From Archegozetes longisetosus (lineage: Eukaryota; Arthropoda; Arachnida; Sarcoptiformes; Trhypochthoniidae), in the NCBI GenBank assembly GCA_018873245.2, contig JAEMBT020000001.1:9086220-9150219 (forward strand): a stretch of 64,000 nt of DNA, read 5' to 3'. The notes under the pieces were generated by a model, which saw only the letters and a program-made list of their open reading frames with translations, searched no databases and was not told where the DNA came from. Position 1 is the first letter of the stretch. Each line of letters begins with the position of its first letter. The position numbers and the translations under genes were made by a program. Positions 21,753-33,616 of the stretch are shown here, one piece after another.

Positions 21753-23097
21753 TCTTGATTCTGTGTTCTATAGATTAGACTGGTTGAAAGGCAAAGAAGT
21801 TTTATATATTTGCGTCATTTTTTACTTTAGGTTTTGATTATAAAAACTGCTGACTTAATCTAAGAGTACTTGTATTTGCACTCAGACGAATAAACATATT
21901 TATTTTCCATTAATAATCAGTTTCCATGTGTATTAGTTCTCATTAATTTAGTTAAAGAATATATCCTTCGATAATAATATTTTCGATAACAAAATTTCAA
22001 TTTAGTTGGGAAATACCTATGTGTACCCATAATCGATTACGTAATAATTTTTATCTTTCACGCGTATAACTCTTAGAATTAATTTCTGAGCTATTATATA
22101 AGGCATTTAACTGAGTACTTTTAGGACTAAATTTGGTTTCATTTTGTCTATGATATAATCTTTAAAACTTTTATCAATAGGATTTATACATTCTTAGCAA
22201 AGCGATCACCTCTCACAGAATCGACCATTTTTGCAGTTCTCATGAAGCTCGAAAATTTCTCTAAAACTTTGGTGTTCACTTTGATTTTAAAATCTCCCTG
22301 AAGTCCCCTGAAATCTGTCCAATAGGGGTGGTCAGCATGATCTTAGTATTCATAAGAGTTAATATAGAAAAGATTTTTTGTTGACTAAATTAAACTTCTT
22401 TTTAAACCGTAACAGAGATCATGATTTAATACCACTCACGATAATTTTAAAATTAAAACATTTGTTGAGCTATCTATTGAAAATATATAATTATAAAAGT
22501 TTAGGTTTAAAAAATATTATACAATGAGATGCTACTTAATTTAGCTTAAGTTCATTTCAATACAATTTTTGGCATTTACAGCTTGTATATCTTATGTTTT
22601 TATCATGACTACAGAAAATTATGCTCTCTAAAGGAATTAAAACAATTTAATTGATAGTTTATAATTTCAAATACAACATTTTAAACCAATAACCAGTCTG
22701 GCGTCAGAGCATTGATATAAAAATTGATAAAATTAGTTCACTTTTGACATATGGCATAACTCTATGCTGTAGTGAATGATTAATCTTGTTTTCATATGAC
22801 TTTACCGATGATTAAATTTTTGCACTTAATTTTGATCCTGTTTAGGCATCGCACGCAATATTAAACTACATGAACCTATTTCTCGTACCCCCACTGATCG
22901 ATGATATGATATAAATTAATTTCAACAAATGAGTAATAGTGTCACAAATATATTCTACTCAAAATAGTTTGACAAACCTGGCTATCAATTATATAATATA
23001 AAAAATAGAAATATGCCAAATATCTATTGATTTTAATAGAGATATTCAATGAAATCTAATAAACTTGACCTAAATTTTTAACATTTCAAGTTTAAAA
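21753..23097. other. Intergenic between LDLa genes 2 and 3
   Basis: AT-rich sequence with no gene or repeat I recognise. Confidence 0.5.
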
Positions 23098-24228
23098 CTA
23101 ATTACTCTTATTGTTATCAGAGTTTTGATTAAACATTCTGACTTCAGAGTTATAGATAATTAAATTGTTAACATGAAACATAAATCCAGTTCCACCAAAG
23201 TTTTTAGAGTCATGCGGACTGCGATTACCAACCAATTTATCAACAAATTCATTAATCTTTGCTGGTTGTGACCACTCGTTCGCAATCTCATTTTGAGTTA
23301 ACCCATTACTCTCTGATTGTGGCCAATTTGCTTCAAAATGCTGTTTGTCGTTCGGTTGAGACGGCTTTACATTTTTTGGTTGATTGCTTTTCGGTTGTGA
23401 CCAATTTTCGCAGATTTCCTTATCTTCATCATCAGCATGAGGACAGTCCTGATGACCATTGCAGAGATCTCTCAACTTAACGCATATATTAAGAGTTCCA
23501 TTGCATAGATAGTGACCTAAAGTATATTTAATTTAAGCAAAATTTCTTAGGCATGCATAAAATGTTCAAAATATAGTTTCACTTATGAGTATTAAAAATT
23601 GTTTTGTACTTGAAATCAAGCTCTAAGTATGCTATTTTTAAAATTTTTAATTTGATATCAAATGAATTGTTTTTCTTATATTTGCATGTTTTGAGATTCA
23701 TCCTATTTGAAGATTAGTTTATCAAAGTTTTAAACAACACTTACAAAGACTTATAATTGAAAATATAGAATAAAATTATGCAAAGTTATAAAAAATTGAA
23801 AAATGATTGAACATGAGAAATATTTTCTGAAAATTCACATATCAATTACCTGCAACACATCCACTATTAATCCAGTAAGGATTCTCACCATCAGCCCAGT
23901 TACCGTCTCTAGTCAACGATTTTGTGAGCTTAGGGTTTGGATTCTTAGCCCAAAGAACGCTTTCTTTGACATAATTTCGCCCCGGATTGTAATCCTTATA
24001 ATGTTTAGTCAGTGACACTTGTTTACAATACGAGGAGAGCTCGTCGTCACCATTAGGACAATCCTGTTTTCCGTCACAAATACTACTCAAAGCTATACAA
24101 ACTTTTCTCTGAGAACTATTACAGCGATAATTACCGACTGGACAGTCATCCCTTTCTGTCTCACATATGACACCATTTATGACACTAATTAATAAAATGA
24201 ATTGACACGTAATGGCAATGACTTCCAT
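23098..24228 (-). CDS. Secreted two-LDLa protein with conserved tail (LDLa gene 3)
   Basis: Exon 1 (24228-23850) starts at MEVIAITCQFILLISVING, a signal peptide. The in-frame ATG at 24279 would put 17 polar residues before it and is less likely. Exon 1 encodes LDLa-1 (CIALSSICDGKQDCPNGDDE) and a linker. Intron 23849-23517 (GTAATT...TTTAG, phase 1) splits the codon for Gly in VAG-HYLC. Exon 2 (23516-23098) has LDLa-2 (LCNGHQDCPHADDEDKEIC), a Gln/Asn/Ser/Pro-rich linker with repeated WSQP, and the tail FGGTGFMFHVNNLII ... MFNQNSDN. It shares the tail with genes 1 and 2. Role unknown; likely extracellular. Confidence 0.85.
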
Positions 24229-24279
24229 TTCTGAGTTTTTTCTTTTTTGTTGTATTATGTCTTGAGTGATAAAAGACAT

Positions 24280-26228
24280 ATATGTTTTATTGAATTAATT
24301 ATGACTCTTATCAATAGTTAAATGGTCGCAAATATTAATATTTGCAGGTGCATTGCTTCTCATTATTTACTTTGAGTTTCGCTTCTACTAAATAGTTAGC
24401 GAAGGATCCTTAGAAGCACGAAAGACCTACTAATTCGCGTAATAAATCAAGAAATAATGTAATTTTTGATTTTTATGATTTTATTTTCTAAACATATTCA
24501 TTTCAAAAGCTTTACTATGTTATATATTGAAGTGAACATCTGGTAAAAGAAGTTCTCGAAAACTTTTTTCCAAACAAAAATTCACACTTGGTTTTTGCTC
24601 ACAAAATTGAAGTAAAGTAGATTCTGAGAAAAGATTTTCTTAAACTTGAAAATATTTCTGAGATGAAGTAACTAGATTTCAAGAGACATTTATATTGAGT
24701 AAATTATAAATCTTTCAAGACCTAATCCTAGGGCAAAATAATAGATTCGTATTTTGATTACAATACTGAGTTTAATCCCATGTTGTAGGAGAAATACCGT
24801 AAATCTTCAAAGCCGAAATCTTATGCTTTTGTCAACATGAATACTGGACTTTCATAAAGACTTATCCTTAGAAAACTGTTTTACGTGGGAGAATAGATAA
24901 GAAAAGAATCTTTTATTGTAATAAAAAATTTATATATGAGGGATTTTCAGCAACAACAAATATTCTTAGCTTCAGATAATTTTCTGAATCATTGATCAAA
25001 CTTAGATAACAGTTTCCGTTGAAGCATTAATAAAATAATAAATTTTTTTGTTATAGGTACGAGATATTGTCCGTAAAACAAATCTTTATAGCCTCAGTAT
25101 AATCTTAAATCAATGTCAAGTGCATCACTCGCAGTATTTGAACTGTTTTCATGACAGGACTGTACAAAAAAATAGTTGTACATCCGTAAACAATAACCCT
25201 CGATAGCAACAAGAATAGACCATTGCTATGTTAGTCTCATATGATACTCATCGATTTCCTACCAGACTTCGGCTGTAATTACTTTGATTACTATAACGAA
25301 TATTCTTTAAGTTTACTTATATCCTCAATGTTACGGTCTGATAGAAAGCATCCTATAACAGCGCATCACTTCTTGTTCTTATCAAGAGTATCAAGATTTT
25401 GAATGCGCAATTTAGATAAATCTTATTAAATTTCAAGTGTTAACTTTTCAGTGACAATCAAATCCTTTTTTGGATTTCTGATTGTAATTTCTTGTTACTC
25501 AAGTACTTGTAGTGTCATATTTTACGCAGTATAATAATAGATAAGATTTAACATTTTTATTGTGGTAGTTACTAGTTCAGGATCACATTCAACGACTTTT
25601 TTTATTTATCCTTCGTATAATTCTCAACAACCAATGGAAAAGTAATTGAACCACATTTTATTCAATAAATTATAATTTAATACATAAAGTTCTTGATGAA
25701 TGTGAAGCTATGATATATTAATTTAATACATTAGTAATCAGCATTGAATACTAGGAAGAAAATTTTGTACTTAGGAAGACTATTGCACAATGCGTTGATT
25801 ATCCCTGCAAAGTAGTGTTTTTTCAATACATATGTAAACATTCAAATTTTTTATTGTAAAAAATTCACTACTTATTACATTGACTACTTACTAAATACAA
25901 AGGTCAAAAGTAGTCTCCTAAAGATACAAAAATCTCTTCTGAATGGAAGGAAGTCTGATTCTTATTTTGATAAATATAATGAACTAATAAAACATTTGTT
26001 AATAAATAAAATATTTTTCACAATAGTTATTAAAGTAAAGTATAATCGCAAAATTGTAAAATCTAACAATCAGTGATTTTGAAAAATTAGATAAATCAAA
26101 ATCTAATAAGATTTAGAGTTTGAAAAATTTTCTCACAACTTCATAGAACATTATTCCTGACCATGTTGAAAAATTTTTAATCACTTTTTACTACTACCTT
26201 TTACCATGCTTAACAAATACTAAACAGT
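24280..26228. other. Gene-free interval
   Basis: No open frame, repeat pair or transposon end recognised. Confidence 0.5.
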
Positions 26229-28699
26229 TCAGTCCATAATCGGAACGTCTGTTTGAACAGTTTTCTGATTACTTCTACTAAACCTAAAAACTTTCCTATT
26301 CTTAAAGCTAAAAAAGCAAAAAGTTTTTTTAAAAGTTCTCCTATATTTCTGACTCAACAAACAATACAGAACGAAATTTCCTGCAGCATTAATGGCTACT
26401 AGAAAGTTAAATATATTTCCTAAACCTCTAATTAGCAATTGTTTGTTGGCGTCGTCTTCTTCGTCATGGAATGCAGAATAAATGAGAACACATGCAGTTG
26501 GCAGCTGACATACTAGAAATAGTATCACAACTGCTATCAACATGATTGTTATGTGAGATTCCTGTCGTGGTGATTCGCTTTTGGACCCTAATGTAAGAAA
26601 AGTGTTATTTTAATTGTTTATTTTCAATTTGAAAAAATTCAGGTCAAGTTTTTTGTTCACTTAATTAGTTTGAGATTATAGTATTGTTTTATAGTTTAAT
26701 AAGTTCTAATTGAGTTTCTGTGTCTTAGTTTCAATTTGATTAAACAGACGCTTAAGAATGAATAATTGATTTACAATTTACTGGAGTATAGGATAAGCTT
26801 TTTGTTGAATAATTAATTAGCGAATTCTCAATGAAAAACAATTTATTCTCTATAGAGTCGCATGAAAATATTGTAATTTGTTTATGTAGTTTAATGTCCC
26901 TATCGAATAATTACTACACTGCAATTCCTGATATTTTATTGTTAAATATTCTAATTAACAAACTGTAGTATTGTCTTAATTATAATCAAGATAAAAGGAA
27001 ATAGATTGCAGGTATCCTTTTAGCTAACTTTAATTGTTCACATTTTATCTGAAACTTAGACTCAGTTTCGTTAACGAAATTAGTATAAGATGAGAGTATA
27101 ATGTTTTATAGTTAAGCAGGTTTTGATCATTATAATTAACTTTACTATTAATTTCATTAAACTTTCCTTACTTCTCAAGCAGTAAATACTATATAAGTTC
27201 TGGAAAATTGTTATTTGTATTAAGTAACGAAGCCAGAAAATCTTCAATAAGTAAGAACAAAATTTATTTTCATAGGTTTTGCGTTAAAGTCCAACCAGAT
27301 GGAATATTTTATCATTATCACAATAGCATTACTAGCACAACAGCAGAAGTGAAGTTAAGCCACAATGCTTTACATATTTGACAGCCTTTTAGATCCCAAT
27401 ACAGTTCATATATTTTATCCGTCAATAAAATAATATTTTAAAAACTATGCAAAATGTTCATTTATTGAATTATGTTAACGCTAAAAATTGAAAAATTTCT
27501 TTTGCTCTTTCTCATAAAATGATTCAATCTGATTAAATCTTAAGTTATTAAAAATAATTTCAAATGTGGTAACTTGAAAACATATTCACATAAGTAACTC
27601 ATAGAAAACGAATACTAAATAAGATAAATTAGACTTACATTTAGACTTTAAGCTAGCTCTCGAACTATTATATCTTGAGGGCTGTGTAGCCAAAGTTCTT
27701 CTTTTGGTAGCCGACACCCGAACAGATCGTATTAGAAATATATTAAAAACAGCTAATACGATAAGTGGCGTAATTACAAATAGGATGACAGTTAGCCAGT
27801 AATAAACCCTTTTATAAACTACATTAAGTCCAAATTCAGAGTAAACGACTTGAACATAGGTTTGATTATTATTTGGATTCAGTTTTTCAGTAATCTTCCA
27901 TTCGAATACAGTCGGAAGTGTTGAGAAAAAACACAGCGTCGAAACAATAAGTATTAATTTTTTAGTTCTCGATGGAGTGCATATAACTTTGCCTAACATT
28001 GGGTGACAGACCACTATGTACCTGAAAAAATTTTCAATGAAAAAAGTTGTTTGAAAATATTCGCAAAAGAGCTTAATTTGAACCTCAAACGTTCGTGCAT
28101 TAAATTATTGTAATAAAAAATTCTAGAATTTTATGAATTGTAAAAGTTTTCTTAATTATTTTTGTGTATAGTAAATTGGGAATTAGGATCGTTCTCTTTA
28201 CTCACAAGTATTAATTTTAGATTGTTCAAAATATTTGTCAACTATACCTTTCAATAGTGAAGGTGACTGTTATCCAAACAGAAGTATTGGAAGATGCATC
28301 ACATATTAATACAGTAATTGGCCATAAAAGCCAATAATAATAGTATTTAGTGCTTTCTGCATTAGGATAATGAGATAGTGAAAGCACAAAAGTGAATATG
28401 AGGTAAAGCATGTCAAACGTGGCCAAAGCTGCCAAATAGGAATTAGTTGAAGAACGCATTCTTCTGTGAGTCATTATGATAATTGTCATACTATTGCCTA
28501 TCACTCCAATCACTGTTATTATAGGCACTAAAACTCTTTGTATCCAAAATCTTGATTGATCTCTAAATACTAAATAATTATTATTCAGGTCATCCTCATT
28601 AATACTAGTCTGATTCGAATAATTAAATGAATTGTTAGTTAATGCATAGAGATAGTCGTTAGTTAAAGTGAAGTTCTCATCAATTGTGTAATCCATCAT
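26229..28699 (-). CDS. Rhodopsin-class neuropeptide GPCR, FMRFamide-receptor-like
   Basis: Exons 28699-28248, 28021-27639 and 26587-26229 join with GT-AG borders in phases 2 and 1 to give 397 residues. The N-terminus has several N-glycosylation sequons (NFT, NNS, NYS, NQT). Seven membrane segments are visible: VLVPIITVIGVIGNSMTIII with the TM1 Asn, TM2 ATFDMLYLIF with the Asp, TM3 ending in IERY in place of DRY, TM6 VILFLVCQLPTA, TM7 FLVAINAAGNFVLYC, then a basic helix-8 region QKYRRTF. The ERY codon is split by intron 1. TM6 and TM7 wording is that of arthropod FMRFamide and myosuppressin-type receptors. It would act at the plasma membrane through G proteins. The exact peptide ligand is inference. 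Confidence 0.88.
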
Positions 28700-30535
28700 A
28701 AATTATAACCATTCTTAGCACAAGGTAATAAGATTTCAAAAATACTTCTTAATGAAGTTTTAAAAATACTTTTGAGGCTAGACACTAGAAAAAAAACTCA
28801 ATAAAACAGTACATAAACTTTAAGCAAATGAACTTCAAATCTTTATTCGCCACCAAACTACCTACAACTGAGCGCAGGATTAGATGGTATTAATGTTATC
28901 GCGATGACTAAGTCTGGGACTAAGCATGTTTTGAATCAATTATACGCGTAGAGTACTATATGCGCTAGCAGCTGATGATTTTTCTTGTAATCTAATTCCT
29001 TGCGAAGCAGCAAAGTATCCCGAACTCCGGTTTCCTTTTCTATAACATCTTAAGTCCTAATTGATGTTTAATCCAGGGCTAGGATTAATTTGAATACTTC
29101 TAAGCAATAATGAATAATTTCCAAGATTAAAATAATCACGATATTTCAGGCAAAAACTTTCATTAATAGTAAGTCATTTATTTATAAAGCCTGTGTGCAA
29201 AATTAAATCATAGGTATTATGAAGGTTATAAAGCGATGACCTCTAGATAATAAATTAAAGCCAGTAATCACTGATCACATTAACAGTTGAAAAACCAGAA
29301 TTTGGCACTTATTTTGATGTCTTAACTGATTCAATATACTAAAAGCATTTGAAATGCATTGATGAACAACACGACGATTAATTGACACTACCTTACAAAA
29401 TAAATACTCCTCAACTTTTTCCGACTATTAATACAGTTACTGCTAGAAAAAAATTACGTATATTTTATTTACTTAGTCCAAAAGAAACTCCTATTTAGGT
29501 AAACAAAATAAAAAATATTTCCATGTATTTTAAGTGTTAATCCGATTGATTTTCTTTGTTATCACTACAACGGCATAAGAACGTCGTAATGGAGATTTAT
29601 TTACGTTGAATATTATGCATAACCTAAAAAGACATTTGAAATATTGCTCTGAAGTTTTCTGTAGAAGTAAAATTGATAATAAGATTTAATTTGTTTTAGT
29701 GTAATAAAAATACGATAAAATTACGATATAATAAATCACGTAAAAACTCATAGTTTTCTGTCAAACTAATTACTTATTATAAATTATTAATAAAATAAAG
29801 GCAAAATAATATTTGTATTGTAAACCAAAATAGGAACATGCTAGGGACACGCTAGGAACACTTAAGTCCCGCAAATGTCTATTAAATGATTTGTAAATAA
29901 AATTTTCAGAGTATTATAGAAGTGATTTATTTGTAAGGATTAATAATAAATGCGAATAAATATTTGTGCAAAATATAAAAACTGATTACACACTTCTTAT
30001 GTCTGACTATAAAGGTTATTTACTAATAAAAATGATATCGTCTTACTGACGTCAAAACCAAGTCTAACAAACATCTTTAATGAGAAAACGTTTTTTTTTC
30101 AAACCTATCTCTCAAAAGAGTGAGTGCATTGTTAGGTAGCATTAATAGAATTAAAGTTAATTAGATTGTTTAATTTGAGAAATTTGGCACTCATTGAAGA
30201 GCTTTACTCGAAGCATAAGACTTGATACCGACATCACTGCTTAATAAAATTTAATCAACTTTAATTCAATTACTAGACAGGTCTCAGACTAGAAAAAAGT
30301 TTTTAACCCTTCGTTGTATTAAACTCTTTCAATGCTTCTAATTGTCTTAAAATAAGTCTCATTTTTATTCAACTTTTTATATGAGAAAAACTTTTGAACA
30401 ATTAATTTATATAATATGAACTTAAAGCTAAAAATAAAGTATTTTTATGTGATTTTCATATACATGATAACAAAAAAATGTTATAAAAATGATTTAAAAA
30501 ATACTATCAAATAACTATATAAAATTAAATAAGAT
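28700..30535. other. Upstream region of the GPCR gene; no gene seen
   Basis: 28840-29060 is richer in GC than the rest and may hold a non-coding first exon or promoter of the minus-strand GPCR gene. The remainder is unremarkable. Confidence 0.4.
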
Positions 30536-33500
30536 CTATTCATCATCAGTACTATCTTCATATTCATCAGGTTCTGAAGTAGAGGTACTGGTAAGAGTAC
30601 TAGTGGTCAAAAGAAGTGGATTTTCACTAGTATTTTCCACGTGATCATCAGTTGAATTATTGTGATTTAAACTCTTATCCTCAATCTTAAGACAGCTAAC
30701 ATTTTCAATCCAATCACAAATAGACGAATCCTGATTGAACTTAGTTCCAGGTGGACACTCGAACCTCTGTCGACCTCTAACAGAGCACTGGTAGTAAGTG
30801 CGACAATCATTCTCGACATCGGCGAAAAACCCCTTCTTTTACCACAGACAAAGTTCCAGTTGCGGCTAATTGGAATTGAAGATGTGGTCGAGATCTCATC
30901 ACCAGAACTCTTATCCTCGACTTCTCCATCAGTACTGTCTTCTCCATCCCCTTCCTCGCCATCAATCTTTTCGATGAATTCATCCAAATCTAATTTTTTC
31001 AACTCTTTGCCAATCGTTGGCGGAGCTGTTACCGAATTAGTGGTTGAACTGGCTGTTAGTTCTGTACTTGTCCCAGAGGGACTCTGAAGTCGTTCTCCAA
31101 TTTCATATCTATCCGAAGACTCAGTTATGGAATCAATAGTCTGATTATGGTTCAAAAATACAAATATTTTAATGGGCGTGATCTTCGTATGACCACTAAT
31201 CTCTGGTAACGTCAATGGATTTGTTTCTATAACTAAAGGACTTCCTGATTTTCTTTTATCATCAACTAATTTAGTTGAATTATTTCTCTTAAAACTACTA
31301 TTAATGACCGAATCGACTTCCATTAGGTCTAAAACTTCAACATCAGACTTAAACTTAAAACTCTTTAAGTTGTTAGGCTTCAAATTTTTCTTATCATCTG
31401 ATTTCGGACTGGTCCTATAGGGAATTTTCGTAGTCGTTTTCAAAGAACTAGAACTAAATAGTGACTCATCGCTCGGTTCTGGTATTTTCATCCACGATCC
31501 GACCACCAATTTCGGAATTTTAACAAACGATTCTCGAACTATCTGTTGATTAACCAAAAGTCCATCTCTGGGAGAATGATCCTCCCGTGACTTGTTCTTA
31601 CGTAAACCGATCTTTTTGTGGGATCTTGAGGGGCTCCTAGAAGTCAGCTGATATTCAGCCAACTCTTCCTCGTAATTGAACCCAACCGGAGGTCGTCTCC
31701 GATGTGGACTTCTTTCAAATATTTGGTTCGCTATCTTCCATGGACCTCTATTGTTCTTAATGATCACTTTCTTATACCTGGTCGTTGGCACTGATCTCAT
31801 GGTAGGCGTCACTGAATTGATTTCCTGGTCTACCACTGAAACTGGATACTTATCGTCATAAGAATCGCTAAGTTGGGACTCTAGTGATGAGAATTCGCTA
31901 TTTGGTGGCGATCTCTGTCAAATTTTTTATATCTTTTGAGTTCAGATTTTAACTATATGCTAATTTTTGGTTTAGGTCAGGTTTTCTGGTTTAATTTGGA
32001 TTTTATTCTCTTATTGTTATTCACCTTTTCTGTTAGTCGTTTAGTTGACAAACATCGAAGTCCATAAGGAGTTTTCACGAGTCTATTAGAGTACTTATTT
32101 GATGGACATAATGATGATAGGCGTAAAAATAACTAATTTCAAAAACCGTATTTTCTTAGTGAATTGAATTTTTTTGAAATAAATGATAATAAACTTACTT
32201 TTGGAGCACTTTCTGTATTTTGTGTAACTATTGAATGAAAACAGTATTAATTAATAAATAGTGAACGACTAGAAAGATAATTATTAAGAGATTTCATTAG
32301 TTTTGCTCGCAGAAAATCTACAATAAAGGTTAACACACTAACGAGGGACCCAAGTCTGAGGTGACAGATTGAAACAATTCCTCATATATATTCATAAGCA
32401 CGTTTCAAGACGTCCATATCATGTATAATTTGTTACTTATAAACCCTGACTTATCTACAATCAGGTATACGAAGAGTCATATTGTATTGAAATAAAACTT
32501 TTGCATTATTGTAAGCTTTATCTCATATGAACATAATACTCTGAATTCTTGGTTATGAACAAGTCAGCGCTAATAAACAACAAATTACATGCGATATACA
32601 CAGCTTGAAGAGTGCTTTTGAAGATGAAACAAGAATTGAATCAATCTATGTCCTTATTTGAAAATATCTGCTCTTAATAAAGTATTCCCGAGGAAAATAT
32701 AATTTTTTATGAATTTCATGTATCTGAAAAATACATGGAGTTGTCATTTATTTTGAAATTGATATTTCACCCAGTTGCATAGATCTTAAAATATAGTTTT
32801 TCAGGTTGAAAACTATCATTCATATAATATTTATTTCAATCTCTTTCTTTATCTATCGAAAATTACTCAACAATAATGCATCTGCAATAATGATTTCCGT
32901 ACTCTTAAAAAAATATTCAATAGACTGTTTAGATCAATTTTTAACAAAGAAATAGTTTTTACACTTTTGAAAGTGTGTTTTCATTTATGATCTCTATTAA
33001 AATATGGCTTTTCAATTCCATTCGCCAGTACAAAACTTATTTTTTAGTGGGTAACACAATTGATTCTGAAAACTCAATTTTCCTCAGACAACTTCTTTTG
33101 TCATAAGTCAAACTTTTTTAATTCAGTAAATCATAACTATAGGAAGAGAGAAATTAAATATAATCTTATAAAATGAGTTCTGCAATTAAAATAAGTTAAA
33201 CGAGTGCTTTAAGCGATAGTTCAAAAATTCATGCTTTTATTACTTTTAAGCTTAGCAGATAAGATCTAAATACGTGCTTAATAGAAAATTGAAAGTTAGA
33301 GCAATTATGTACTGTACGAAGAATCTTTTAAGTTTACATCTTGAAAGCTATTTGTGTAGAAAAAAAATTTTAACTTAAGATATAAATAGTTATGAAAACG
33401 GGACTTTCTAGCATCTAGAATGAGTTAATTTATTTAATAAAAATAGGAAAGTGAAAATTGAATATCTAGTTAATAAAATTTGGAGACGCATGGATGTAGA

Positions 33501-33616
33501 ACATTGACGTAACTATCATCTAACATCCTACTGAGAAGTACTTAAAAAACGTTTAATCACATACCGATAATGAAGAGTACGATTAAAGTTGATACAAATC
33601 GTATAATATATTCCAT
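30536..33616 (-). CDS. Secreted low-complexity protein with C-terminal chitin-binding (CBM14) domain
   Basis: Three coding exons: 33616-33565 and 32227-32199 (only 29 nt) give a signal peptide (MEYIIRFVSTLIVLFIIV, then TQNTESA), and 31914-30536 gives the rest; phases fit (1, then 0). The body is Ser/Thr/Lys-rich, basic first (SPHRRRPPVGF, SPSRSHKK), later acidic (DGEEGDGEDSTDGEVEDKSSGDE). The end has a peritrophin-A type domain: FVCGKRRG, then FADVENDCRTYYQCSVRG, then FECPPGTKFNQDSSICDWIE and VSC, six cysteines, about 500 residues in all. The domain changes frame at 30824-30840, in a run of A, C and T homopolymers. The frame used before it stops at 30667, while the domain's frame stays open to 30536. 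So a one-base error or recent frameshift is likely. Probable cuticle or gut-lining matrix protein. Confidence 0.8.
32390..32610. repeat. Diverged duplicate of 37580-37790
   Basis: Colinear similarity such as TCATAAGCACGTTTCAAGAC / TGCATAAACACGTCTCAAG and GAAGATGAAACAA shared by both. It lies in intron 1 of the CBM14 gene. Non-coding as far as I can see. Confidence 0.6.
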
